In this document: piece by piece, positions 47,367 to 58,900 of the stretch | Numbering within the stretch: the stretch's first letter is position 1 | Layout of the letters: the number at the start of each line of letters is the position of its first letter | Origin: Ilyonectria destructans | Lineage: Eukaryota > Ascomycota > Sordariomycetes > Hypocreales > Nectriaceae | Assembly: GCA_020740775.1 (NCBI GenBank) | Contig: JAHEWK010000001.1 | Location: 2,976,001 to 3,040,000, forward strand | Direction of reading: 5' to 3' | Length of the DNA: 64,000 nt | Position numbers and translations under genes: made by a program | The notes under the pieces: model-generated | What the model saw: only the letters and a program-made list of their open reading frames with translations | Databases searched by the model: none | Told to the model about the DNA's origin: nothing

Positions 47367-48776
47367 GTTTGGATAAACTGGGGGATATTTGGAGGGAGGA
47401 GGGTTTAGATTACGACGGCAGCAAAGAGGCAGCAATCAATGCAGCGGGCGATGCATAAGAAGAAGGGCGGGAGCGCACCCGAGATCGAAGGTGGAAATGC
47501 CGTGAAGGTCGGTTTATTGGAGCACGAGACAGTGAATGACGACGGACTGTAGAATTATTTCGCGGGTGTGGCTAGTGGGGTTGTGGCAAATGGCAAGTGA
47601 GTGGCTTCCGTCGGCTGGAGAGTGTTGTGGCGCGGCGATTGTCCCTTGTGCCTTCCCGCTCGGTCCATTGAACAAGCCGCCGGTGGTCGGACAATGGGAA
47701 TATGACGGCCCGAGAGGACGCAAAGGAAAACGGAAGGAACGTGGAGGGCCGGACAGGGAAAGTGGGGGTAACGACGAGTGGCAAGCACCTTCCCTGGAGC
47801 CTTCACAGACGACGAAGAAAATGGGGGACATTGGGGCACGTTGGGGACGTTCTTCTGTGCGAAATCCGGGGTTGACCGCTTGCAATTGGTTACTCCAGCG
47901 GCCGGTGCCCCATAAACCAGCAGGTCGGACGAGGTCGGCGGGCGCGTTCGGCGTCCAGTCCGATATGGTTGATTTCTCGTCCGGGGCGCCGCCTATCGCT
48001 AGACTTCCAGCCTACCAGAGAAGTGGCCCAATGGCCGGCCGGGCAAATCAACACGCTGGAATGGTCACGGTCAATCAGCCGTCTCTCGACTCGGCCAGGC
48101 GAACCTCAGGCGATCTCTGGCGACATTACTCCGTACGGAGGTTTTTGCTTCCTATTTCCGGACTTCAATTGCTGCAAAAACACGGCCAGACGCGACGAGG
48201 ACATGGGTCGCCAGTAGCAGATCGTTTCTCCCTTCTCACCGGTCCCCTTTTTTCACCTTTTCGCCCTCTGCTTCTTCCTCCTGTAGGCCGTCCGTCGCAT
48301 CACGTCACCGGGATTACCATTCCGTCCGCAGCGCAAAATCACAAAGACGCAAAGACGCAAAGAACGGCGCAAAGACAGAGCGACAGCCAAGCCAGAGCGA
48401 CAGCCAAACCAGAGAGCCGCAGTTCACCCAACCCACTTGCTCTCACTAACACTAGTCCCGGCCTTGCTCCATCCATCATCCATTCATTATCCATCCATTA
48501 TCCATCCCGCCCCCAAAGTCCCGAGCCAGCATCTGTTCGGCTTCCACTCCCGCAGCTAAATCCTAGTTGTCCCCCCCAATGCAACGGGTCAAAGGTCGCC
48601 GAGTCCCATAGATTCATCCTCTGCATCCAATTCTTGCACAACGCAACAACCTCAACCTCAATCGCGACCGCCACGAGATAGAGAGATAGAGGCCTCTTCC
48701 CTCGGCCTCTCTGCCTGAGCTCTTATCTCAGCTCTGTCCCCTCTCCCAATCCCCCAATCGGTCACAAACAGAGACC
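47367..48776. other. Divergent intergenic region, HscB / cytochrome b2-like gene
   Basis: About 1.4 kb. It contains short direct repeats at 48340-48420 (three AAAGACGC-type units and two copies of CAGAGCGACAGCCAA) and CCAT-rich runs at 48470-48510, all ahead of the dehydrogenase gene. No gene call is supported despite a 381-codon plus-strand frame, which is biased low-complexity. Confidence 0.5.
48345..48412 (+). repeat. Short direct repeats in the cytochrome b2-like promoter
   Basis: AAAGACGC recurs at 48345-48375, followed by two adjacent copies of CAGAGCGACAGCCAA with one-base spacing differences. They may be remnants of slippage; no binding factor is recognised. Confidence 0.5.
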
Positions 48777-50480
48777 ATGACGAAGGTCTTTGACGCCGCC
48801 GAAGGTACGTCTCCCGCGCGCCCAAAATACATATGCGCCCTCCAATAATTGCAACACCATGGGCCACGGTCCGCGATGCACGGTTCACGTTCACTAACAG
48901 CCACCGCCTTTTTCTTCACAGTGGCGAAACACAACACGGCAGATAGCTGCTGGGTCGTACTCTACGGCAAAGTCTACGACGTCACAAACTTCCTGCCCGA
49001 GCACCCTGGCGGCAAGAAGATCATCCTCAAGCTGGCTGGCAAAGATGCCACTGAGGAATATGACCCCGTCCACCCGCCAGGCATCCTTGAGGAGAACCTC
49101 AGCCCAGAGAACTTTCTCGGCACCGTCGATGAGGGCTCGCTTCCCCAGTCCGAGGTTGTCGCTGAGGACACCAACAAGGACTCAGATGCGCCGCCACCAC
49201 TGGGTCTGCTCATGAACCTCGACGAAATCGAGGAGGAGGCCACTAAGCGCATTTCCAAAAAGGCATGGGCCTACTACTTCTCGGCCAGCGACGACCTAAG
49301 ATCAAAGTCCTTCAACAACCTTGTCTACCAGAAGATCCTTCTGCGTCCCAGGGTCTTCGTCGACTGCACCTCCTGCGACCTCTCCACCAATTTCCTGGGC
49401 CACAAGGTCGGCATGCCCCTCTTCGTTGCCCCGGCTGCCATGGCCCGTCTTGCCCATCCCGACGGTGAGCAAGGCATCGCCAAGGCCTGCGCCCGCTTCG
49501 GTGCCATGCAGATCGTCTCCAACAACGCTTCCATGACTCCCGAGCAGATTGTCGAGGGCGCCGCCCCCGGTCAGGTCTTTGGCTGGCAGCTGTATGTCCA
49601 GAACCAGCGCGAGAAGAGCGAGGCCATGCTCAGGCGTATCAACGCCATGCGCGACCACTACAAGTTCATCACCCTGACCCTCGACGCCCCCGTTCCCGGA
49701 AAGCGTGAGCTCGATGAGAAGTCAAACTTTGACTTCGCTGATACCAGCCCCGCCAGCGGCGAGGCCACAGAGGCCAAGGGTGGCGTGGGACAACAGCTCT
49801 TCTTCGGCACTGCCGCCGACCTGACGTGGAAGACGACGCTGTCATGGTTGTCTGAACACACTGACCTGCCCATCGTGTTGAAGGGTTTGCAGACCCACGA
49901 GGATGTTTACCTGGCTACCAAATACCCTCAGGTCAAGGCCGTCATCCTGTCCAACCACGGCGGACGTGCACTCGACACGGCACCTCCCGCCATTCACACG
50001 CTGCTCGAGATTCGCAAGTATTGCCCAGAGGTGCTGACCAGGCTCGAGGTATATGTCGATGGCGGCATCAAGCGGGGAACAGACGTTGTCAAGGCTCTTT
50101 GCCTCGGTGCCACGGGCGTGGGCATCGGACGAGGTGCGCTGTACGGCCTCGGTGCTGGAGGCCAGGCGGGCGTTGAGCGTGTATTAGAGAGTAAGTTTCA
50201 GCTGGGACGATCAAACCACAGCAGTCGTTTTACTAATACGCAAACCTATAGTCCTGGAGGGAGAGATATCCACTTGCCTAAGGCTGCTCGGCGTCAAGAA
50301 CATCTCGGAGCTGGGGCCTCGATTGGTAAGACCCTCCCCCAGACTCCCCAGACTCCCCCATTCTTGGCGATCTCGACTAATTTTGGTCGGCAGATAAACG
50401 CTCGCAGTGTGGAGCGAGATATCTACGATGGCGATCCGGGGTTGGAGCGGAGAGGCCTGTGGTCGAAATCCAAGCTGTAA
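48777..50480 (+). CDS. Cytochrome b2-like FMN-dependent L-lactate / alpha-hydroxy-acid dehydrogenase
   Basis: Four exons, 48777-48804, 48922-50190, 50252-50325 and 50394-50480, encode 485 aa. An N-terminal cytochrome b5-type heme domain (about 10-85) carries the heme ligand motif NFLPEHPGG. The alpha-hydroxy-acid oxidase barrel (about 120-465) shows [51 protein letters not shown], the catalytic [11 protein letters not shown] and the phosphate loop [13 protein letters not shown]. These enzymes oxidise L-lactate or related hydroxy acids and pass electrons through heme to cytochrome c. The N-terminus is only MTKVFDAAE before the heme domain, so the cleavable mitochondrial presequence of yeast cytochrome b2 is absent from this model. 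The 117-bp first intron leaves room for alternative upstream starts. The last two exons ([18 protein letters not shown] and [13 protein letters not shown]) are the family C-terminus. Confidence 0.9.
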
Positions 50481-53015
50481 AGTAGAGAGCATCAATTTCA
50501 GATGTCAAACAGAGGCCTCGGCTCGCGGGTGAATACGCCCCACCCCTGGCCGACCGGCGGCCGCGCGACGGCGGTAGCTTTCGGACATGGCGCTGGGCTG
50601 GCGCCATGCATGCCGGGTCTGCTACGCCGAGGGGCTGAGGTTTTGTGCGGCACATACGCAGAAAACAAGGCGCCGAAGCCCCGAAAGCTGAGGGTTGGTT
50701 TGCGAGGGGTCCGGATGAGAGCACCCACCGAGATAGAATGGTGTTGAATGACAAGATAGGTCAATGTTTCGTCAATGGCGCGAGGGCGAGGGACACCCTG
50801 CGGCCAATTTTGTTTCTATTAGAGTATCCCGGTATAAGAATTGAATATGACGACGACGGAGAAGTTGTTGGATTTGATCAATTCATTTGCCAGGCCTGCG
50901 GCACAATGGCTTTGTCGCAACGTATCAGGACTCACCTCCACTCACCTCTCAAACCCTCGTGAGAGACCGGAGCACACGCCTTATACCCGGTCGTCATCGA
51001 TACGATTGGCCACCGGGAAGGCCCCCCGTTCCCCCCTCGTCGGAGACGTCCCATCGCGGGTGGAGGTACATGATCGTCGCGGACAAGGCAATGGTGGTCT
51101 CTGCAGGGACGGGGGTGTCAAATGACACCACATGCTTTCCAATGCCAGGAAGCAGCCCACCATGGCAATAATTCCTTCGCATATCCCCCTGCTTCAGTTG
51201 GTGGCCACAGGCTAGCCAGCTGGCGAGCTGGTTGGTTTGCCTCCCGGAGCAGAGTTGGGGCAGGGCGCAAGATAGAACAGCTGAAAAGTTTGGGTGGCTA
51301 ACGTGGCCCAGACAAATCTCCCTCCTTTTGTTTGGTGAGAGCCTCCCGTATCGAAAACGCCTCTCGAAGTTGACACATCGAAGTTGAAGTGGCGTCGTAC
51401 CGCATCTTTGACTGGGCGATTGATTGGTATTTTTGTTTGGCCACCATCCAACCTTAAAATGCGCAGGGGCGGGCGAGAGATTGGGCGGAAGGCGTGGGAA
51501 GCGTGCGATGGTAGGTTACTGGCAGCCATCAAGAGATTGTAGCCGCACATGCCGGCGTCTTGTTGGACACATAGGGGTTAGCTCCCTTGCCGCTCGTTCG
51601 GTGAGGGGTCAAATGTCGCGTGCAGATCGCCAACGAGACGTAAAAGACGCTTCCAACGAGAGATATTGGCTTGGCTAACTTTTTGTGGTGTCGAGTGGTG
51701 TCGAGTGGTTGGCTGTCGAGGCCGCCTCTGGTCCGTCGCATGCATCACCGTTTTCCTGCTTCTCATGGCGTCCCCCTCCGCCACCCGTCGTATCGTCGAT
51801 GACAGGTTAGCAGCCCGTTGGAAGGATGGAATGCGGATCTGCCAGGGCGTGTAACCGCAGGATCAGATCACCGTAAGCCAGGCCTTCCGGTGCCTGACAT
51901 GTGAATCTGGGTGTTCCCGGCCTGACACACATCTCTGTTTCCTCCTGTCACAGTCACAGCGCCCCGGTGGCATTGCCCTAGCCCTCGAAACCGCCCGGAA
52001 GCCGCAAACAATTTCAAATTCAGCTTCGCAACCCAGAGCATGCCACCCACAACTGAAGAATGGCCAACTTTCCAGTGACACATGACGATATTGAGGGTTG
52101 CCACCTCCAGCCCTCAACCCACTCGTGTCGCGCTTAAAGCGGCGAAAGGTTGCGCCCGAGATGCTATAAATTGCTCCCGTGCGTTGTCAGTTGCCAGTAA
52201 GAACCGGTTCGAGAGAGATCCCTTTGGGCTCAGTGTGCCGTGACAGGCGGCGGGGTCCTCTCGAGCCATGCCAAGCGTCGGACAAGGTGTCGACAAAGTT
52301 CTCGCGCTGTTCCCAGCTCGGCCCTTCTCCCGTCCGCCACAGTACAGGGGGGGCTGGCTTCACCGGCCAACGCCCGTGGTCGTGAAATGAAGGGATGGGG
52401 CCACCCATGGTTGCTTTTTTCTTTCATGTGGGCGCGCCATCACAAGATGCCGAGGGACCTTGACATTCGCCAGAGGGGAGAGCGGGCGAGGGGACCGACT
52501 AGGGCATTGCCATGACCGGGGGAGCCCTGAAAGGCGCTCGTTCCCTCTACCCCAGAAGCGCGATGGACTCCCGATGGGCGCGAGATGGGCTCCGCGCGGG
52601 GCAAACCTGGGGAATAGCGCCAATGGGCTCGCTCGGCGAATTGCCTCTTTTGGAAGGCGATGCCCGAGTAGAGATGCAAAGGAGCATGGGCGAGAAGATC
52701 ATGGTGATCTAGTCTCTCTCTGGGCGCCCTCCGTGCCGTAGGCGGGCTTGCGGTGCAGCTGGTTCGTTCCCCTTGCCGTGCAACCTAATCGCAGCGTCGT
52801 GCTACTTAAACTGTAGTGTTGTTCCCTCGCTTTTACAGCCGTGTGGTTGATATTTGGCTTGCCTCCTTTCGACTCCACGACATCCGCCCGTCATATCCTC
52901 TGCCGTGGTTTTTTTTTTCTCTTCAGTTTTGCCCCTTGCCGTCGCTTGATTCTATACCCCCGGGGCAAGAACCCTTCTCAAACACCGACAGACACCGACG
53001 CCCTTTATCGAAATC
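50481..53015. other. Intergenic region, cytochrome b2-like / DUF3712-like gene
   Basis: About 2.5 kb between same-strand genes, with many short frames and no domain. A TATAAA at about 52161 lies 850 bp from the next ATG, and a poly(T) run occurs at 52910-52919. I cannot support a gene here. Confidence 0.5.
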
Positions 53016-54167
53016 ATGTCGGACAAGCCAGAGTACGCCCAGGCGGAGAATGGTGTCGCCACCAAGTCCAAGAAGAAGACCGTCGCACGACACTGTAAGC
53101 GGTTTTGGTGGGTATATGTTATCCTCTTCATCGGCTTTGTCGTAGTGGCTGTCCCCTTGACGTGAGTAAACAATCCCTCGGTGACCTGTTCGATGTTTCA
53201 GGAGAACTGACGCGCTTCCGCGTGACGTAGCATCCTCGTCATTGTCCCCAAGATTGCTCAGAGTAAGATGAACGCGGCTCATCTTGAGATCCAAGGCGTC
53301 AACATTCTCCAGACTGAGAGCAACGCCTACCACATGGAGATCAACTCCACCATCAAGACTGATGGATCCATCAAGGCCAATATCGATGCCTTTGGGGGCG
53401 AGATGTACCTCGAGGACTTTGAGCCGCACACCGCATTCGCGACTCTCCTGTTCCCGAAAACCAATGCCAACAAGCACCAAGTCGTCAACGTCAGCCAGGA
53501 GATCAAGATCACCGACATGGAGGCTTTCACCCGCTTCAACGTCTGGTTCCACAACAACGAGACCGTACGGATCACCATCAACGGCAGGACAAAGGTCAAG
53601 CCACATGGCCTGGACCGCAAGTACGGCGTCACCTTCAAGAAGACCTTGACCATCAACGGCCTAAATCATTTCAATGGCACCTCCGTCACCGATGGACACA
53701 TCTCGCTCGAAAACGACGACAACGGCCGCAACTTCAACGGCACCGCCAACATCCCCAACAACTCCGTCTTCACCCTGGACATTGTAAGTTGCCCGCGTGA
53801 TAATGCCTCCTGTTTGATATTTTGCTCACCACACCTTCAGGGAAATGTTTCCTTCACCAACTTTGTTGGCGACGAAAACGTTGGTACCCTGTATATCCAA
53901 GATTTGCTCCTCAAGCCTGGCGACAACATCCTCAACATCACGGCGACCATGGACCAGCTTGCGATCCTCTCTGTTGTTCGCAAGAAGCCATACTGCACCA
54001 CAGGCATCCTCCCATTCAAGTTGCTAGGCAAGTCGGTGGTGAACAATGGCGATGATCTGAGCTACTTTGCCGCCGCTCTTGCCAGCGCCAACCAGACCGT
54101 TAATATCGACATCGGATCCATTATTAAGAATGACTTGGGGACCACGGTCAAGTGTTCTGAAGATTAA
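53016..54167 (+). CDS. Single-pass membrane glycoprotein, DUF3712-like
   Basis: Three exons, 53016-53161, 53231-53783 and 53841-54167 (introns 69 and 57 bp), encode 341 aa. A basic N-terminus (KSKKKTVARHCKRFWW) precedes one hydrophobic span at about residues 32-57 (VYVILFIGFVVVAVPL), giving a type II topology with a lumenal or extracellular body. The body is beta-rich with many N-glycosylation sequons (NST, NVS, NET, NGT, NIT, NQT) and two repeats resembling late-embryogenesis-abundant-type folds, for example MNAAHLEIQGVNILQTESN and the second-half GNVSFTNFVGDENVGTLY. I believe it belongs to the fungal DUF3712 group, whose members sit in the vacuole or endomembranes; no biochemical role is clear. 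The start is in good context (AAATCATGTC). Confidence 0.8.
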
Positions 54168-54539
54168 GCTGATGAAGTTGGTCGTATACTGTCTATATTA
54201 ATTCAGGTTGTTGTCGTTTTGATTTCCGGGAAAGTAGAGGAGACCATCAGGAAGGGCTTTGTATATGATTTGCTGGTGCACCTTGCAGGGTATCGCGCGC
54301 TGGTAGGGCGGAGGTCGAGGGATAATGTCAGACAGGTGATGGTCAAGCGGCAGGCGCATTCGTGTTCAAATGATACCTTGATGCAGATCATCACGTCGAG
54401 CCAAAGGGGCTACCGAAATCGAATGTTGAAATCGTCCTCTCTCATTTTTTGGGTATCATTCTTGGTCCACCTTTCTTCCTGAGCTCGAATGCATCCACCG
54501 TGAATCCGTCCAGTGAGTGCAAGTCTATGCTGGTCAGTC
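54168..54539. other. Convergent intergenic gap
   Basis: 372 bp between the DUF3712-like gene and the HCNGP gene; it contains untranslated 3' ends only. Confidence 0.5.
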
Positions 54540-55426
54540 TCATTTCCATCCGCCCTTGCGCTTCTCGCCTCGAGATATTCCTCCAGCCCCAGACGTGCTT
54601 CCGCCTAGAGGGGCCGTAGATGGGACGAAGTCAACGGCGGTCCTCCCACCACTTGCTTTTTCGGCTTCCTTCTCCTTCGCGAACTTTTCCACACTTCGGC
54701 GGAGCTTATCCTTGAAAGCCCACTCTGGAAAACCGTTTGGATCCCAGAGATCGGTCGGCAAGGTCGTTGAATACTGATTTCCTTCATCAATCTCCACGAA
54801 TGTCATGAGCTTGTCCATCAAACTAGGGTTTTTCAGCGCCGAGGACTGCTCTAACTTTGCGTTAAAATGCACGCCTTTCTTCTTGAGCTCTAGAAACTGG
54901 TCGAACTTCTTGTTGGCGCCTGGCTGTGGTGACCCGGGTGGTGATGGGGGGATGTCCATGTTGGGCGCTGAGGGAAGCGTGAGGTCACGCAGCAGTGCTC
55001 GATTGGCAGAATATGGTGATGAAGGAATCTGCCCGGAGGGGTCTTCTTCATTGATCAAGTGCTCGCCCACCGGCGGAAGTGATGGCCCCAGGGGCACGGC
55101 ATTTTGTTGTACTGGACCGATGACCACAGTGTCTTCCTTTGCTGCTGCTATTCTGCAGGTAAGCATCATAGCCATGGTTATTTTTTCCTTTTAAAGTCAA
55201 AGGAGAGACGTTCTATACATACCCGAGCCACCTGTCGCGGTCGAGTTTTCACTCGTGACCTTGTCTGGTGCAGGATCCGCGACCGTTGCCTTTGGTGGTG
55301 CCTGGAGAAAACCAACATCAGAACTCACCCTCAAGGTGGGGTTTGATTCATAAATACCTCGACGGGCGCGGTCTTCTCAACCTCCTCTTCTTCTTCGCTG
55401 CTGGCGTATTCAACTAGCCCGGCCAT
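54540..55426 (-). CDS. HCNGP/SAP30BP-family nuclear protein
   Basis: Three exons, 55426 to 55358, 55301 to 55223 and 55141 (or 55144/55147) to 54540, give about 249-251 aa. It starts MAGLVEYASSEEEEEVEK, the acidic N-terminus of the family. The HCNGP core lies at about 115-205: NKKFDQFLELKKKGVHFNAK, KNPSLMDKLMTFVEIDEGNQ, YSTTLPTDLWDPNGFPEWA and FKDKLRRSVEKFAKEKEA. A low-complexity tail ends RGEKRKGGWK. The animal homologue SAP30BP is linked to transcriptional repression and to splicing of short introns; the fungal role is inferred. The 3' splice site of intron 2 is a TAGCAGCAG tandem, so one or two alanines may vary. The next AG upstream (TGCAG at 55151-55155) would hit an immediate stop. It is divergent from PRP5 across 481 bp. 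Confidence 0.87.
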
Positions 55427-55907
55427 TTTTTCTTTTTAGGTGTTGTGGTGTAAGCTGATGATGTGTTTGTGAGAGTTAGGAGCATGAGACAGTGCGATAC
55501 CGAGGCAGAACAATCTATAACCATTCTTGGCTTAGCGCGACTAGCGGCCCCTTGGTCGCGTCAGTGGGTAAACTTCGGCTTGGCAGCCCCAGACTTTTGA
55601 TCATCATCTAAATGTCGTGCCTCGCCTTGTAATGCGCCTTCTGCATTCTGACCAACCCTCATCTGCTCGTCTCATCTGCTCGTCTCATCTGCTCGTCTCA
55701 TCTGCATCCATCCTCGTGAGCCGGCACATCTATCGTCAGACTCCTTGTCCGTTACTCTAGAGGACCGAAGAGGCCCGACCAGGCTCTAGCTGCGCGCTAC
55801 TTCGAACGTGGCTACGCGCCTTCGCTGGCACGACCAACGTCTTGGCTACGTTCACAAAAGTAGTCCTCACCAACGTAGTGTCCTACTGAGCCTGCGAGAC
55901 CGCAAAA
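55427..55907. promoter_or_regulatory. Shared promoter region of HCNGP and PRP5
   Basis: 481 bp between the start codons of two divergently transcribed splicing-related genes. It contains the 13-bp tandem array at 55659-55705. No other element is recognised. Confidence 0.5.
55659..55705 (+). repeat. 13-bp tandem repeat TCATCTGCTCGTC (3.6 copies)
   Basis: Three perfect units (55659-55671, 55672-55684, 55685-55697) are followed by TCATCTGC. The array lies about 210 bp before the PRP5 ATG, in the gap shared with the HCNGP gene. Confidence 0.9.
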
Positions 55908-58900
55908 ATGGCTCGGCCAAGAGACTCGCGCTCACCAAGTCCTGCAGGCAGTCCCAACAGCTCACGCCGCCCCCGCAAAGATGACGACCGACGGGACAGG
56001 GATCGCCGCGATGATGGGAGAGACCATCCTCGGGGGACGAGGTCGCGCAGTCCTGATGTGAGGAAACACCATCGCAACGCCCGCGGGCTCTATTCTGACG
56101 AGATGCTCCATAAACAGCCCCGATACCGCAACAGAGATCGTGATCGAGACAACAGAGATCGAGCCCGAGATCGCGACTACTACCACCGCAGGGACCGCTC
56201 CCTAGATCGACGAGACGATGACTACTACCGCGGCGGACGTCGCGACCGCCGAGATAGAGACCGACGAAGGTCGCGAGACCGCTTTGACGACAGAAACCGA
56301 TCGCCAGACCGTCAACAGAACCGAAGCCGAGGAGGCGACAGGGACTTCAGAAGGCGAGAGGATTCCCGCGACCGAGCGCGTGGCCACCCCGAAGGTACGG
56401 CTGACTCGCATGCGCGTAGCATTCGCGATGAGAGTCGCCATCAGAAGACACCGATGGGCGACAGCGGCAACGCGGGCAGCAACGAGGTTCGTCACTCTGA
56501 CCATCATCCAAGAAATACTCCCGTTGACAGAGTGCAGGCCCAAAAGCCAAAGGCGACCGCTTCCCAGGCCGAGGTTGACAAGAAAGCCGAACGACTCGCG
56601 AAGCTCGAAGCGTGGAAAAAGAAGAAGGAAATCGAGAGCCAGAAACAAAAGGAAGTCAACCCAAGCCAGACACGAAACCTCTTGGCTGAGATGGACATGA
56701 AGGCAAGTGGCGCCTCATCAAGAACAGTGTCCCCTGTCGTTTCCGCCGTTGCCTCACCTGCTGCGAAGGATTCGCCAAGCGCCGCTTCCCCCGTGACACC
56801 TTACACTGGGAAGTTCGATCCCAAGGCCATCGCCAAGAAGTCGGCAGCTTCGCGGTCCCACGAAGCTGGAAAGCCAGTTCTTGGGGCGTTTGGTGCGCAA
56901 CCTGAGACGGTATCAGTCACTGTGAAACAAACAAGCACTGGTATGTCACTGTTCGCTCCTCATATTCCGGTCACTGCTAACAGACAATATTCAGCCTCAG
57001 CCCTTCCCGCGAATCGACTCAAAGCCAGTGGTTTCGGCTTTACCAAGTCGCATGCAGAGAATGACAAGCTCCCCAGCAAGCGCAAGCTCGACTTGGACGA
57101 GGAAGATACCACAAAGCGAAAACTCACGAAGCTACCCGCCCTCCCGATCGAGACCGACGATACCCCCTACGCTGATCAGGATGAGGATGACGAATCGGAT
57201 GGAGATGTTTTTGCGGAAACTGAGGAGGAAGCAGCCGCCGCCGCTCGTGCTGCTCATGAGAAGCGGCTGCAGGCAGAGAGCCAGGCAGCCCAGAGCGAAC
57301 AGGAGTCAAAGGCAGCGGAAGCTCAAACCGACGGCCAGGCGACCACTAATGGTGAACCTGAGAAGCCGGCCTCGCCGGAACAAATGGATGTAGACGAGGG
57401 TGACGGTGTGGACCCGTTGGATGCGTTCATGGCTGATCTAAAGCAAACGGACGTCAGGAAGCCAGCCAAGGCTTCTGTGACAGCCAAGGTTCAAGAGCCT
57501 GAAGCCTACTTCAGCGATGATGACTATGCGTTCAAGGCCAAAGAAGAAGGTGACGCCAATGCTTTCCTGGCGATGACGAACAAGCGGAAGAAGAAGGACA
57601 TCCCGTCCATCGATTACACCAAAATCGAAATTGAGCCTATCAGGAAAAACTTCTGGGTTGAACCAGCGGAGCTAAGCTCCCTCACTGAAGCCGAGGTGGC
57701 AGATCTGCGCCTAGAGCTAGATGGGATCAAGGTCAACGGAAAGGACGTTCCCAAGCCTGTCCAAAAATGGGCGCAGTGTGGTCTGACACGGCAAACCTTG
57801 GACGTCATCGAGCACCTGGGTTACGAGAAGCCTACTCCGATTCAGATGCAGGCGGTGCCAGCAATCATGTCTGGTCGCGACGTTGTGGGTGTTGCGAAAA
57901 CGGGTTCAGGAAAAACGGTTGCCTTCCTGCTTCCCATGTTCCGACACATCAAGGACCAAGCTCCGTTGAAAGATACAGACGGTGCCATTGGCCTGATTAT
58001 GACCCCGACGCGAGAGCTGGCCACCCAGATCCATCGCGATTGCAAACCTTTTCTAAAAATGATGGGGCTTCGTTCGGTGTGTGCATATGGAGGTGCTCCT
58101 ATCCGGGAGCAGATTGCCGAGCTAAAGCGTGGCGCCGAGATCGTTGTCTGCACCCCAGGGCGAATGATAGATCTGCTAGCTGCGAACCAAGGCCGGGTAA
58201 CGAATCTTAAGAGAGTCTCCTACGTGGTCTTGGACGAGGCGGATCGAATGTTTGACATGGGTTTTGAGCCCCAAGTCATGAAGATTTTTGCCAACATGCG
58301 ACCGGACAGGCAGACAATTCTCTTTTCGGCGACCATGCCACGAATCATCGACTCGTTGACCAAAAAGGTTCTCAAGGCGCCCGTAGAGATCACTGTGGGT
58401 GGCCGAAGCGTCGTAGCAAAGGAAATCGAGCAGATTGTCGAGGTTCGCGAGGAAACCACAAAGTTCTTGCGGATCCTGGAGCTTCTGGGCGAACTTTACG
58501 ACCGAGACGAAGACGCACGCACACTGATATTTGTTGAACGCCAAGAAAAAGCTGACGATCTACTCAAAGAGTTGATGATGAAGGGCTATCCTTGCATGTC
58601 CATCCACGGAGGCAAGGATCAAATCGACCGAGACTCGACCATTTCAGACTTCAAGAAGGGCGTCGTGCCCATTCTGATTGCTACCTCGGTGGCGGCACGT
58701 GGTCTCGACGTCAAGCAACTCAAACTCGTCGTCAACTACGATGCTCCAAATCACTTGGAGGACTACGTCCACCGTGCCGGTCGTACTGGGCGTGCTGGAA
58801 ACACGGGTGTTGCTGTAACGTTCGTTACGCCGGAGCAGGAAAACTGTGCCCCTGGCATTGCAAAGGCGCTAGAGCAGAGTGGCCAGCCGGTACCTGAACG

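Noticed and set aside
47536..48681. 381-codon plus-strand frame between HscB and the cytochrome b2-like gene
   Set aside because: It starts from a non-conserved region, is Pro/Ser/Arg-rich throughout and shows no domain; it is probably an open frame in GC-rich promoter DNA.
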